From positions 2,480,001 through 2,544,000 of the forward strand of contig JACHMT010000001.1 of the NCBI GenBank assembly GCA_014208095.1: a stretch of DNA of 64,000 nt, given 5' to 3'. Shown here in pieces: positions 16,853-27,017 of this stretch (position 1 is its first letter; every line of letters starts with the position of its first letter). Both the position numbers and the translations under genes were made by a program. The notes under the pieces were generated by a model. It searched no databases. It worked only from the letters and a program-made list of their open reading frames with translations, and was not told the origin of the DNA. Origin of the DNA: Actinospineispora eucalypti (lineage in GTDB: Bacteria; Actinomycetota; Actinomycetes; Mycobacteriales; Pseudonocardiaceae).

Positions 16853-18280
16853 TCAGTGACGGGTGTCGGGCAACCGCTGTGCGACGGTGAGCAGGAGGTC
16901 CTCCGCGCCGGGCGGGGCGACCAGCTGCAGCCCCACCGGCCGGCCGCCGACCAGGCCGGCCGGCACGGAGAGGGCGGGCAGGCCCAGCACGCTCCACGGG
17001 CTGGTCAGGGCCAGGAGGGCGGCGCGGACGTCGACCGTGCGCCCGTCGAGCCGCAGCTCCCGGGCGTCCAGTTCCGGGGCGGGGATGGGCACGGTGGGCA
17101 GCGCGAGCAGGTCGTAGCCGGTGAACAGCTCGCGCAGCGCCCGGCCCCGGGTGGCGCGGGCGCGCACGTACTCCCACCCCCGCACCCGGCCGGCCGCCTC
17201 GAGCCGGGCCCGCACCTCGGTGCCGTAGTGGTCGGCGGCGGCGCGCAGCCGCTCCGCGTGCACCGCGTACGCCTCCGCGCCCTGCAGCGTGGCGTACGTG
17301 CCGGCCAGCTCGGCCGCCGAGGGCACGGTCACGTCGTGGACCGGGAGGCCGCCCTCGGCCAGCCGGTCCCGTGCCCGCTCCACGACGGCGGGATCGGCCG
17401 GGTGGAGGCTCTCCGGGGCCAGCCAGCCGACCCGCACGGCGTCGGGGCGGCTCTGCGCCGTCGCGCCCGCTCGGGCCGTCGCGCCCACCTGCGCCGCCGT
17501 GCCGGCCTGCGCCGCGCTGCCGGCCTGCGCCGCGCTGCCGGCCCGCGGCGCCGTGCCGGCGAGAACGTGCCAGAGCAGCCGGCAGTCCTGCGCGGTTCGG
17601 GCCAGCGGGCCGACGGTGTCCAGGGACTCGGCCACCGGGAAAACCCCGTCGACGGGCACCGTGCCGTGCGTGGGGCGCAGGCCGACCACGCCGCAGAGCG
17701 CGGCCGGAATGCGGATCGAACCGCCGGTGTCCGTGCCGATGCTCAACGGAACGATCCCGGCCGCCACCGCCACCGCCGACCCGGAGCTGGAGCCGCCGGA
17801 CATGTGGCCGGGCCGGTAGGGGTTGCGGGTCGGGCCGTTGGCCGCCCGGTCGCCGGTGGGGCCGAAGGCCAGCTCGTGGGTCGCGGCCTTGCCGATGATC
17901 ACCGCGCCGGCCGCGCGCAGCCGGCGCACGCAGCCCGCGTCCCGGTCCGGGACCCGGGCGGGGAAGGCCCGCGAGCCCAGCGTGGTGGGCATCCCGGCGA
18001 CGTCCACCACGTCCTTCACCGCCACCGGGATGCCGTGCAGCGGGCCCCGGTCCAGGCCCGCCGCCAGCTCCTCGGCGGCCCGCCGCGCGGCCGCCATGGC
18101 GCCCTCCGCGGCGAGGGTGACGAAGGCGTTGAGCGCCGGGTCGAGGCGGGCGGCTTCGGCCAGGGCCCGGGCCACCAGCTCGGTCGGGGAGGTGCGCCCG
18201 GCGCGCAGCTCGCCGGCCAGCCCGGCCACGGTGTGCGCGGCGAAGTAGCCCGCGCCCTCCGGTGGCTGCACCGTGGCCAT
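16853..18280 (-). CDS. Amidase (amidase-signature family)
   Basis: 475 aa; ATG 18280 with AAGGAG 5 bases upstream. Catalytic triad regions visible: Lys in [17 protein letters not shown], cis-Ser in [14 protein letters not shown] and nucleophile Ser in [16 protein letters not shown]. The middle of the protein (DNA about 17450-17550) contains an alanine-rich run of [12 protein letters not shown]-type repeats that looks like an expanded linker. First gene of a four-gene operon; two LacI-type palindromes lie upstream. Confidence 0.9.
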   Translation of the reverse strand: MATVQPPEGAGYFAAHTVAGLAGELRAGRTSPTELVARALAEAARLDPALNAFVTLAAEGAMAAARRAAEELAAGLDRGPLHGIPVAVKDVVDVAGMPTTLGSRAFPARVPDRDAGCVRRLRAAGAVIIGKAATHELAFGPTGDRAANGPTRNPYRPGHMSGGSSSGSAVAVAAGIVPLSIGTDTGGSIRIPAALCGVVGLRPTHGTVPVDGVFPVAESLDTVGPLARTAQDCRLLWHVLAGTAPRAGSAAQAGSAAQAGTAAQVGATARAGATAQSRPDAVRVGWLAPESLHPADPAVVERARDRLAEGGLPVHDVTVPSAAELAGTYATLQGAEAYAVHAERLRAAADHYGTEVRARLEAAGRVRGWEYVRARATRGRALRELFTGYDLLALPTVPIPAPELDARELRLDGRTVDVRAALLALTSPWSVLGLPALSVPAGLVGGRPVGLQLVAPPGAEDLLLTVAQRLPDTRH

Positions 18281-18290
18281 CTCGCTCCTT

Positions 18291-18348
18291 ACCCAAACGT
18301 TCGGGTTCAGCGCCCGTGAGTGCTCAATCGATTGCGCCAAACGTTTGG
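18291..18348 (-). promoter_or_regulatory. Two palindromic operators upstream of the amidase operon
   Basis: ACCCAAACGTTCGGGT at 18291-18306 and CCAAACGTTTGG at 18337-18348, with centres 44 bp apart. The central CG with flanking AAA/TTT is typical of LacI-family sites. No LacI-type gene is in the window, so the regulator would be encoded elsewhere. Confidence 0.6.
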
Positions 18349-18393
18349 GTAGCATGAAAGCCGGCAGAGCAAGGGCTTGTCAAGCCGAACTGA

Positions 18394-19692
18394 TCAGTGC
18401 AGCTCTGAACCCGCTGTCTCCGGCAGCGTGAGCACCACCAGGAAGGCGATCACCGCGCCGACCGCCACGTAGTAGAAGAAGGCCATGCCGTAGCCGGCCT
18501 CGGCCAGCGAGGCGATGACCAGGGGGGCGGTGCCGCCGAACGTGGCGACGGTGATGTTGTACCAGGCCCCGATGCCGATCCCGCGCAGCTCCGTCGGGAA
18601 CAGCTCGCTCATGATCGCCGGGGCGATCGAGCTGAGCAGCGAGTACAACCCGAGGCCGACGCAGAACACCACGGTCAGGTTCAGCACCCCGGGCCGGACC
18701 AGGTAGGAGAGCGGCACGATGAGCAGCGCGATGCCCGCGCACCAGACCAGCATCGGGGGCTTGCGGCCCACCCGGTCGGAGAGCACGCCGAAGGGGTACT
18801 GCAGCGCGATGAACAGCACCGTCCCGATGGACAGCGCGATGAACACGTCGCCCGCGTCGGCCTTGCGGGTGTTCACCGCGAACGGGGTGAGCGCGGCGAA
18901 GAAGGTGTAGTAGCAGAGCGTGGACAGCATGGTGAAGCCCACCAGCTGGGCCACCGCCTTCGGGTGTTCGCGCAGCGTCACCATCAGCGGCCAGCGCACG
19001 GCGGCCGCCTTCTCCTTGTTCTGCTCGAACTGCTCGGTCTCGGTCAGCGTGGTGCGCAGCCACAGCCCGATCAGCGCCAGCACGCCGCCGATCAGGAACG
19101 GGATGCGCCAGCCGAAGCTCTCCAGCTGCGCCTTGCTGAGCGTGTTGGCCAGCAGCGCGCCGAGCAGCGACGCGATGAGCAGGGAGGCGCCGGTGGAGAT
19201 GTAGAAGAACGAGGAGAACCGGCCGCGCCGGGTCGGCGGGGCGATCTCCGCCAGGTAGGCCGACGCGTTGGACACCTCGCCGCCCAGCGAGATGCCCTGC
19301 GCGATCCGGGCCAGGGTGAGCAGCACCGGGGCCAGCCAGCCGACCATCTCGTAGGTGGGCAGCAGGCCGATGGCGGCCGAGCCGCCGGCCATCAACAGGA
19401 TGGTCAGCAGCATCGCCGGTTTGCGGCCCCGGATGTCGGCGAACCGGCCGAGCAGCCAGCCGCCGAGCGGCCGGAAGAAGAACGCCAGCGCATAGGTGGC
19501 GGACGTCTTGATCACCGCGATGCCCGGGCTGTCCGACGGGTAGAACTGGTTGGCGAAGTAGATGGTGAAGGTCGCGTAGATCGTCCAGTCGTACCACTCG
19601 ATGGCGTTGCCGATGCTGGCCGCGACCAGCGTGCGGACCGGCAGCCGGTCGTGTCGGGTGGACTCCGTGCCGACTCCCGTGCCGCTGCTCAT
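18394..19692 (-). CDS. MFS transporter, metabolite:H+ symporter (MHS) type
   Basis: 432 aa, twelve predicted helices. The N-terminal GNAIEWYDWTIYATF and the GRFADIRGRKPAM loop are characteristic of the MHS group (proline/betaine, shikimate, alpha-ketoglutarate and aromatic acid symporters). The start ATG 19692 is preferred (GAGGGGG before it) over an upstream ATG that would add a basic leader. It probably imports an organic acid used by the neighbouring pathway. Downstream end faces the amidase promoter region. Confidence 0.85.
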   Translation of the reverse strand: MSSGTGVGTESTRHDRLPVRTLVAASIGNAIEWYDWTIYATFTIYFANQFYPSDSPGIAVIKTSATYALAFFFRPLGGWLLGRFADIRGRKPAMLLTILLMAGGSAAIGLLPTYEMVGWLAPVLLTLARIAQGISLGGEVSNASAYLAEIAPPTRRGRFSSFFYISTGASLLIASLLGALLANTLSKAQLESFGWRIPFLIGGVLALIGLWLRTTLTETEQFEQNKEKAAAVRWPLMVTLREHPKAVAQLVGFTMLSTLCYYTFFAALTPFAVNTRKADAGDVFIALSIGTVLFIALQYPFGVLSDRVGRKPPMLVWCAGIALLIVPLSYLVRPGVLNLTVVFCVGLGLYSLLSSIAPAIMSELFPTELRGIGIGAWYNITVATFGGTAPLVIASLAEAGYGMAFFYYVAVGAVIAFLVVLTLPETAGSELH

Positions 19693-19862
19693 CCCGGCCC
19701 CCTCAGGCTTTTTGGATACCGATTTCCGCAGAGTAAAAGGGGACACTAAACCGAGATACCCCTCGATCGCCAGGGCTGGCCGTGCCTAATAGGTCCTCGA
19801 TCGCGGTCTTCGCGCCCCGGTGGCCCCCGTCCGCCTTGTCGGCACGGCCACGTCGCGGTCTG

Positions 19863-20272
19863 GGCCTGGCATCTTCGGCCCCGCGCCGGCCTGGCATCTT
19901 CGGCGCCGCGCCGGCCGGCGGATCCGCGTGGGTCGGTTTGGAAGGACGGTCTGGACGGCGGCCGGGTGGCTGCCCGCCGCGGTTGCGGCTCCCGGCCGCC
20001 GGTCTCGCTACGGAGCGTGACTGGAGTTGGTTGGGTTCGGTTCGTCTCGTTCATCGAAGTCGACAACGGTCTAGGATTTTTCAAGATCGAACCAGAATGG
20101 TGTCGCACTCGATGCGGCCTTGCGACGGTTCGCCCGCGGGGGGCTTGGTGTTTGGCAACGCTGAGTGACTGAGGCCGCCCTCGCGCCAGACCGCCAACCC
20201 GAGCCGCCGGCCAGGCCGTCCTTCCAACCCGACCCGCGTGGATCCGCCGGCCGGCGCGGGGCCGAAGACGAC
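19863..20272. repeat. Direct and long inverted repeats in a non-coding stretch
   Basis: The 19,693-20,332 gap holds no supported gene. Two 25-bp direct copies (GGCCTGGCATCTTCGG plus GC-rich tail) lie at 19863-19887 and 19888-19912. An imperfect inverted repeat of about 75-80 bp pairs about 19896-19972 with about 20191-20272 (shared words GCCGGCCGGCGGATCC and TTGGAAGGACGG). It encloses about 215 bp that include a lower-GC stretch near 20045-20100. The layout is that of a MITE-like or large hairpin repeat element. Confidence 0.6.
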
Positions 20273-20332
20273 AGGTCCACACCACCAGCTGAGCGGCTTA
20301 GCGCCCACCCCGTGTTCACCGGCCTGCCGGAA

Positions 20333-20950
20333 TCAGCCGCGCAGGTAGCGGCCGAGCATGGCGACCAGCTCGCGCTCGAACCGGTCCACCTCGGTCGGCG
20401 GCTCGGCGACCGCGAAGAACCGGTGCACCAGCGACTCGATGGTGCCGACCACCATGCGCGCGGCGACGTGGGTGTCGGTCACCCGCACCTCGGGGTGGCC
20501 GGCGAGGAAGGCGCCGGCGCCGGCCACCAGCTCCGCCTCGAGGACGTGCAGCCTGGCCAGGAACCGGGCCGGCCGGGGCGCCTCCTCGAACAGCACCTGG
20601 TGCAGTCGGGGCTGGTCGCGGTGGTTGTCCACGGCGGCGCGCACGAACAGCGCGAGCGTGTCCTCCAGGCGGTCCGGCAGGCCTCCGGCCAGGTGTTTCC
20701 GCACCGCGTCCACGCCGGCGTCCACGTGCGCGTTCATCAGCTCGAGCAGGATCGCGTCCTTGTTCGGGAAGTACTGGTAGAGCGCCCCGATGGACAGGTA
20801 CGCGGCCTCGGTGATCCGGTTGGTGGTGCCGGCGGCGTACCCGTGCTGGGCGAAAACCTGAGCAGCCGCACGCAGGATGTCCTCCCGGGTCTGCCGGGCG
20901 CGGGGCTGTTTGGGCTGGTTGCGGGGCCGTAGGCGCTTGGGCGTGGTCAC
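20333..20950 (-). CDS. TetR-family regulator
   Basis: 205 aa from GTG 20950 (GGAG about 9 bases upstream). N-terminal basic leader, then a TetR HTH (REDILRAAAQVFAQHGYAAGTTNRITEAAYLSIGALYQYFPNK region, about 20-66) and helical ligand-binding domain. Divergent from the SRPBCC gene at 21010 across 59 bp that contain a palindrome at 20981-21006, so it probably represses both itself and the neighbour. Confidence 0.85.
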   Translation of the reverse strand: MTTPKRLRPRNQPKQPRARQTREDILRAAAQVFAQHGYAAGTTNRITEAAYLSIGALYQYFPNKDAILLELMNAHVDAGVDAVRKHLAGGLPDRLEDTLALFVRAAVDNHRDQPRLHQVLFEEAPRPARFLARLHVLEAELVAGAGAFLAGHPEVRVTDTHVAARMVVGTIESLVHRFFAVAEPPTEVDRFERELVAMLGRYLRG

Positions 20951-20980
20951 CGTGGCGCTCCTGGAAGAAGTGAGTACCGG

Positions 20981-21006
20981 AAAAATGAGCAATCCCTCAG
21001 TATTTT
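20981..21006. promoter_or_regulatory. Palindrome in the TetR/SRPBCC divergent promoter
   Basis: AAAA-TGAG-N6-CTCA-G-TATTTT, an imperfect inverted repeat that ends 3 bp before the SRPBCC start. AT-rich for this genome and placed as a TetR operator would be. Confidence 0.45.
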
Positions 21007-21009
21007 CCC

Positions 21010-21486
21010 ATGAGGACAATCCGTGTGGAGACCGAACTTCCCACCGACGCGGACCGGGTCTGGGACGCCCTGCGCTACCCGAGCACCTTCCTCTACGTGT
21101 GCCGGGGCCTGCTGGGGTTCCCGGCGCTGGCCGGGCGGTCGTCGCCGATGGTCGCGGGGGAGCGGGGCAGCGGGTGGCTGTTGCTGTTCCACGTCCTCCC
21201 GCTGACCAGGCACACCATCGAGGTGCGGGAGGTCGACCCGGCCACCATGACCATCCGCACCCACGAGCACGACCACCTGGTCCAGACCTGGGACCACACG
21301 CTGCGGGTCACCCCGGCCGCGCCGGGCCGCTGCCGGTACAGCGACACCGTGGACATCGAGGCCGGCCGGCTGACCCCGCTCGTCGCGCTGTTCGGCGTGG
21401 CCATCTACCGCTACCGGCACCGGCGCTGGCGCAAGCTGGTGCGCAGGCACCTGACGGCACCCGGTGACCTGGCGGCGACGGCCTGA
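21010..21486 (+). CDS. SRPBCC-family protein
   Basis: 158 aa of the START-like helix-grip fold: opening strand MRTIRVETELPTDADRVWDALRYPS, central beta sheet (TIEVREVDPATMTIRTHEHD) and a final helix (WRKLVRRHLTA). Such proteins bind hydrophobic ligands; no enzyme residue can be named. Probably regulated by the divergent TetR. Confidence 0.7.
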   Translation: MRTIRVETELPTDADRVWDALRYPSTFLYVCRGLLGFPALAGRSSPMVAGERGSGWLLLFHVLPLTRHTIEVREVDPATMTIRTHEHDHLVQTWDHTLRVTPAAPGRCRYSDTVDIEAGRLTPLVALFGVAIYRYRHRRWRKLVRRHLTAPGDLAATA

Positions 21487-21508
21487 GGTCACCGGGTGCC
21501 GGGGTGGC

Positions 21509-22294
21509 TCACTTCGCCGGCATGGCCTCGTTCGCCGCGACCAGCCGGAACAGCGCACCGGTCGGATCGGTGGCCGAGGCGAGGCGCCCGTACGGGGTGT
21601 CCTCGGCCTCGTCCACCACCGCGCCGCCCAGCTCGACGACCCGGCGCAGCGCCGCGTCGGTGTCCGGCACGCCGAAGAAGATCGACCAGCGGGGGCACGC
21701 CTCCCCGCCGGCCCCCGACGCGTCCATCACGCCGGCCACCTGCTCGCCGTCGACGGCCAGCGCGGTGTACCGGAACTCCGGCGTGTCCGCCACCGTCTCG
21801 GTCTGCACGCCGAACACCGCGCGGTAGAAGTCCAGGGACTTCGCGTACTCGTGGGCCTGCAGGTCGAACCAGCAGGGCGCGCCGTCCTCGGCCACCACGC
21901 CGAAGCCCTTGTGCTCACCGGGCTGCCAGATGCCCACGCCCGCCCCGCTCGGGTCGGTGAGCACGGCCATGGTGCCCAGGTCACCGACCTGGTCCGGCGG
22001 GAGGATGACCTGACCGCCGTTGGCGACGGCGGTCTCGGCGGCCTTGGTCGCGTCCGGCGAGGCCAGGTAGACCGACCAGGTGTCCGGCAGGTCGGCCGGC
22101 TGGGGGTTGGCCATGCCGCCGGCCACCAGCACGCCGTCCTTGCGGAAGTTGAAGTACCCGCCGAACTCCTCGTTCGGCTCGTCGGCGGTCCAGCCGAACA
22201 AAGCGCAGTAGAAGTCCCGGCTGCGCGCGGTGTCGGAGGTCATCACGTCGATCCAGCAGGGCGCGCCGGCGGGGGTGGTGTCACGAGCGGGCAT
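21509..22294 (-). CDS. VOC-family protein, two glyoxalase-like domains
   Basis: 261 aa made of two about 120-residue vicinal-oxygen-chelate domains: first APCWIDVMTSDTARSRDFYCALFGW, second APCWFDLQAHEYAKSLDFYRAVFGV. It resembles the mycobacterial 27-kDa antigen Cfp30B. Hydrolase or dioxygenase chemistry is not implied, since many paralogues are binding proteins. ATG 22294 with GGAAGG upstream. Confidence 0.82.
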   Translation of the reverse strand: MPARDTTPAGAPCWIDVMTSDTARSRDFYCALFGWTADEPNEEFGGYFNFRKDGVLVAGGMANPQPADLPDTWSVYLASPDATKAAETAVANGGQVILPPDQVGDLGTMAVLTDPSGAGVGIWQPGEHKGFGVVAEDGAPCWFDLQAHEYAKSLDFYRAVFGVQTETVADTPEFRYTALAVDGEQVAGVMDASGAGGEACPRWSIFFGVPDTDAALRRVVELGGAVVDEAEDTPYGRLASATDPTGALFRLVAANEAMPAK

Positions 22295-22384
22295 GGCGAG
22301 GTCCTTCCGGGGTTTCCGAGGTCTGTCGCAAGCTTTGACCGGCCCCGACCGCAAAACTCATCGCGCCCCCCGGCCCGGACGTTC

Positions 22385-22804
22385 CTACCGCTGGGTGCAG
22401 AGCCCTGAATACAGCACCACCTGCACAAACCGGTCTTCGCTCCCGGACGGCAGGTCGGGGCGCAGCACCCCGGCGGCGAGTATCCGTCCCTTCCGATCAC
22501 CGGACGAGATCATCACCCGGCACACCTCGTGGCCCCGGGCCAGCGACTGCGAGTCGCTGGTGACCGGTAGGCCGTAGTTCCGGGCCATGGCCAGGAACGT
22601 CTGCTCCGTTGGCGAGGGGCCGGACGTCTGCTCCTGGCCCGCCGGCGACCGGCCGAGGGAGAGCGGTGAGCCCTCCGTGTTAGCGATCCCGACGATGACG
22701 AACGCGGTCACCACGCCGAGGAGCATCATGGCCAGTGCGGAGACGTACTTCCGTGCCTTGTCGGGCAGGAGCTTGGGAAACATCGGCGTGGTTTGGCTGG
22801 TCAT
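22385..22804 (-). CDS. DUF732-type single-pass membrane protein
   Basis: 139 aa; ATG 22804 has GGAGG 7 bases upstream. One membrane segment at about residues 21-42 (LAMMLLGVVTAFVIVGIA), then an extracytoplasmic domain with FLAMARNYGLPVTSDSQSLARGHEVCRVM, the DUF732 pattern common in mycobacteria and relatives. Contains two cysteines that could pair outside the cell. Function unknown. Confidence 0.6.
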   Translation of the reverse strand: MTSQTTPMFPKLLPDKARKYVSALAMMLLGVVTAFVIVGIANTEGSPLSLGRSPAGQEQTSGPSPTEQTFLAMARNYGLPVTSDSQSLARGHEVCRVMISSGDRKGRILAAGVLRPDLPSGSEDRFVQVVLYSGLCTQR

Positions 22805-22927
22805 GATGGTGCCTCCGTGTTCGTTCACAGCCCCCCGGCCGATACAGCTGTTGAAGTGTGAGGCTTGCGTGAACTCGTGGGCAGGGGCCCAAGGGCCCCA
22901 TTTCGATAACCAGCCGATTACGGGGAA

Positions 22928-24036
22928 TCAGGAAGCGACGGTGGTCCAGTCGGGGAAGCCGCTGGGGTCGTGCCGGCCCAGGGCGGCGTGCTCGAACAGT
23001 CCCCAACCCTCGGCGCCGTCGCAGACCGCCCGCCCGACGTGGTCGATCACCCCGAACATGACCCGGCCGGCGACCTCCGGGGCGGTCATGTTGTAGCTGA
23101 CCCGCTCGGCGAAGCCCGGACCCCGCCACACGCCGTGGCTCCAGTCCGGGTCGCCCCCGTAGCCGCCGCCGACGTGCAGCGGCACCGGCAGCAGCGACTC
23201 GACCTCCAGCCGCACCGGCTTCCCGTCCGGCGCTGTGCAGGCGACCGACGCGCCGGTCGGGATGCGCGTCCCCGGGGCGTAGTGGACCTTCACCCGGGGC
23301 CAGCCGAGCTGCTCGCGGCGGCCGTCCCGCCAGATCCGGGTGCAGTCGTTGAGGGTCCGGAACCCGTCCGGGTCCTCCTGGATGATCAGCACGATCGCAA
23401 AGTCGTCGAACCGCAGCGGCAGGTAGAGCCACCACATGCCCTCGAACGGCGGCCGGGCCGGCGCACCGGCGGGCGCGGGCTCGCCGACCGGCCGGATCCC
23501 CCAGGAGCGGTCCCGCGTGCCGACCCACCGGTCCGGGGAGACGGCGATCAGCTCGCCGTCCACGGTGATCGAACCCTCCCAGGTGCCGACCTGCGCGAAC
23601 CGCTGCGCGTCGAGGGTCACCCGCGACCCCGACCGCATCACGTGCGGCTGCTCGCGCACCACGTCGAAACAGCCGCGCCAGCGCAGGTCGAGCGCGATCC
23701 CCTCGGTCTCCTCCAGGACCAGCCGCAGCGTCTTCAGCGGCTCGGTGACCTCGATCCGGTAGCCACCCACCCGTTGGTCGAGCCGGTCGTCGTCGATGGC
23801 GTCGCCCAGGTGAACCGCGGTCTGTGTGTCACCCCGCCGGACCAGCACGAAGGCGTCCTTGGTCCCCAGGTTGGGGTAGTAGCCCAGGCCGGTGACGACG
23901 AAGATCTCGCCCGTCCGGTCGTGGGCGTTGAGGTAGCAGCGGTCGTAGAAGTTGCGGTCGCTGCTGGCCACCCAGAGTGCCGGCTGGGGCGCCTGGTGGA
24001 CGGGGTACTCGTCCAGCCCGCTCAGCCCGTCCGCCA

Positions 24037-24037
<1 letters not shown>
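22928..24037 (-). CDS. Conserved protein, DUF7064/DUF7065-like
   Basis: 369 aa, no membrane segment. Beta-rich, with an N-terminal half (HQAPQPALWVASSDRNFYDRCYLNAHD, WEGSITVDGELIAV) and a second half with RDRSWGIRPVG and MWWLYLPLRF. This is the pattern of lipocalin-like proteins often encoded next to acyl-CoA-associated phosphotransferases in actinomycetes. ATG overlaps the stop of the phosphotransferase (ATGA), so the two are co-translated. Assignment to the DUF pair is from memory and moderate. Confidence 0.55.
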
Positions 24038-25624
<1,587 letters not shown>

Positions 25625-25638
25625 CTGAGTGCTCCCTC

Positions 25639-25689
25639 TATACGGCAACGTATAATTCGAGGGTAGACCGGCTTATACGTATCCGTACA
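25639..25689. promoter_or_regulatory. Two TetR-type operators
   Basis: TATACG-GCAA-CGTATA (perfect, 25639-25654) and TATACG-TATC-CGTACA (one mismatch, 25674-25689), in the 84-bp gap between the DUF6463 and TetR genes. Same half-site and spacing in both, so one dimeric regulator, most likely the adjacent TetR, should bind twice. Confidence 0.75.
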
Positions 25690-25708
25690 ACGAATTGGGG
25701 AAGGCGCG

Positions 25709-26269
25709 ATGGGGGCGTTGCGCACGCCGCGCGAGAAGTGGGTGGAGGCGGGGCTGCAGGCGCTGGCGCAAGGTGGGGTGGACGCGGTGCGCGTCGAGGC
25801 CCTGGCCAAGTCGCTCGGCGTGACCAAGGGCGGGTTCTACGGCTATTTCGCCGACCGCGGCGCGCTGCTGACGGCGATGTTGGACGTTTGGGAACGGGAG
25901 AGCGTGGACGACGTGCTCGACCGGGTCGATCGGGAGTGCGGCGACATGCTCGCCAAGGTCCGGCTGGCCGGGCATCTCACCTTCTCCGGCGGCCGCCTGC
26001 TCCCCATCGACCTGGCGATCCGGGACTGGGCCCGCCGTGACCCCGCCGTCGCCGAACGCCTGCGCCGCGTGGACAACCGCCGCATGCAGCTCGCACGCGA
26101 CGCGATCGGCACCGTCTGCACCGACCCCGACGAGGTCGAGGCCCGCAGCCTGCTCGCCTTCTGCATGGCCATCGGCAGCCACTTCCTCGCCGCCGACCAC
26201 CCCGGCCGCACCCGCGACCAGGTCAAGTCCCGCGCTAGCGACTTCATCCTGAAACGCGAAGGGGCCTAG
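25709..26269 (+). CDS. TetR-family regulator
   Basis: 186 aa, ATG 25709 with GGAAGG 7 bases upstream. TetR HTH at about 10-55 (ALAQGGVDAVRVEALAKSLGVTKGGFYGYFADRGALL). Helical ligand domain with few cues. Autoregulation and control of the divergent DUF6463 gene are supported by the two TATACG palindromes. Confidence 0.87.
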   Translation: MGALRTPREKWVEAGLQALAQGGVDAVRVEALAKSLGVTKGGFYGYFADRGALLTAMLDVWERESVDDVLDRVDRECGDMLAKVRLAGHLTFSGGRLLPIDLAIRDWARRDPAVAERLRRVDNRRMQLARDAIGTVCTDPDEVEARSLLAFCMAIGSHFLAADHPGRTRDQVKSRASDFILKREGA

Positions 26270-26541
26270 GCCTGTTGAGCAGTTACGCGGTGCCGTCACA
26301 TTGAGAGGTGGCGTAGTCGGTTTTTGATCATGATTGAGGACGACAGGGCTACCGCTCGGGCGCGCCTGACCCTGCCAGGTTGGTGCGTGGGCCGGATGCG
26401 TCGAGAGCACGCTGAGTCCGCTGGTTTCATGATCGAAACCGGACTGAGCTTGCGCTCGGCGACAGCGAACCGTCGAACCTGGGGGCAATTTCGAGATCGT
26501 CTCCCAGATTTCTCCCAGCGGACCGCCGGGAGAAAGCGAAA

Positions 26542-26569
26542 GGCCGGCCTCTGCGTCGAGAGACCGGCC
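26542..26569 (-). terminator. Original terminator of the tRNA array
   Basis: Hairpin GGCCGG-C-CTCT with loop GCGTCG and AGAG-A-CCGGCC on the chromosomal side of the left attachment repeat. In the chromosome without the element it would stand directly downstream of tRNA-Val(GAC), so it is best read as the ancestral terminator of that tRNA cluster. Little else is seen in 26270-26584. Confidence 0.55.
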
Positions 26570-26584
26570 CTGAACTGCTAGAAC

Positions 26585-26632
26585 GTTGGTGGACGATACT
26601 GGGATTGAACCAGTGACCTCTTCCGTGTCAAG
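26585..26632 (-). repeat. attL: 48-bp direct repeat (tRNA-Val fragment)
   Basis: Identical to 36210-36257. It corresponds to the 3' end of tRNA-Val(GAC) including the T arm, acceptor strand and CCA, up to the anticodon loop region; identity stops just beyond (CAAT here, GAA on the right). Confidence 0.95.
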
Positions 26633-26726
26633 CAATCCCGGGCTCCCGGCGAACTGGGGGAAAGTCCTGGTCGGAGATGGTGCTTCGTCCACTGCCGTCC
26701 GGACTGGTCTCCTGTCGGAAGCGGCG

Positions 26727-26749
26727 GTAGTCAGGCAGTTGGTCAGGCA
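26727..26749 (+). repeat. Left arm-type repeat pair of the AICE
   Basis: Two direct copies of GTCAGGCA separated by GTTG, about 95 bp inside attL. A 21/23 match occurs at 36122-36144, near the other end. Paired short repeats near both att sites are what integrase or excisionase arm sites look like; binding is inferred. Confidence 0.6.
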
Positions 26750-26797
26750 ACGCCTGCGCGCTCCCGAGGTGCCATCCCGTCGACCTGGCATCGCCCG

Positions 26798-26877
26798 ACC
26801 AGGCCGTGCGGCGGGGGCAACATCTTCTCGTGCCGGCGGCCGATTATGCCAGGCTTGCCCCCGTCGCACGGCCTGGT
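26798..26877. repeat. Strong 23-bp inverted repeat at the left end of the AICE
   Basis: Arms 26798-26820 and 26855-26877 match at 22 of 23 positions (ACCAGGCCGTGCG ... CGGGGGCAA), with a 34-base loop. It lies in a non-coding stretch (26633-27017) between attL and the HEPN-like gene. It could be a bidirectional terminator, a single-strand origin or a transfer locus. No supported gene lies in this stretch. Confidence 0.65.
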
Positions 26878-27017
26878 AGCCCTCTGGGAGGTCGGCGGGA
26901 TGGCACCGGACGCAACCACCTCTCACCGTCAGCCCGCGCCCTTTCCTGACCATCCCGGAGACCTGCCCGCCCGGCGAGGGCATCTCTTGGCATTTCGGTT
27001 GGATGCGGGGGGAGTGG

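Noticed and set aside
14796..18296. Single minus-strand frame of more than 1,100 codons
   Set aside because: Only its C-terminal third (15953 to 14796) is a real membrane protein. The rest is a Gly/Arg/Pro-rich shadow of the amidase and nitrilase-like genes.
26324..26581. 85-aa frame before attL
   Set aside because: No ribosome site, runs into the tRNA terminator hairpin, no recognisable pattern.
26633..27017. Short frames between attL and the HEPN-like gene
   Set aside because: They cross the 23-bp inverted repeat and arm sites and have no credible starts.
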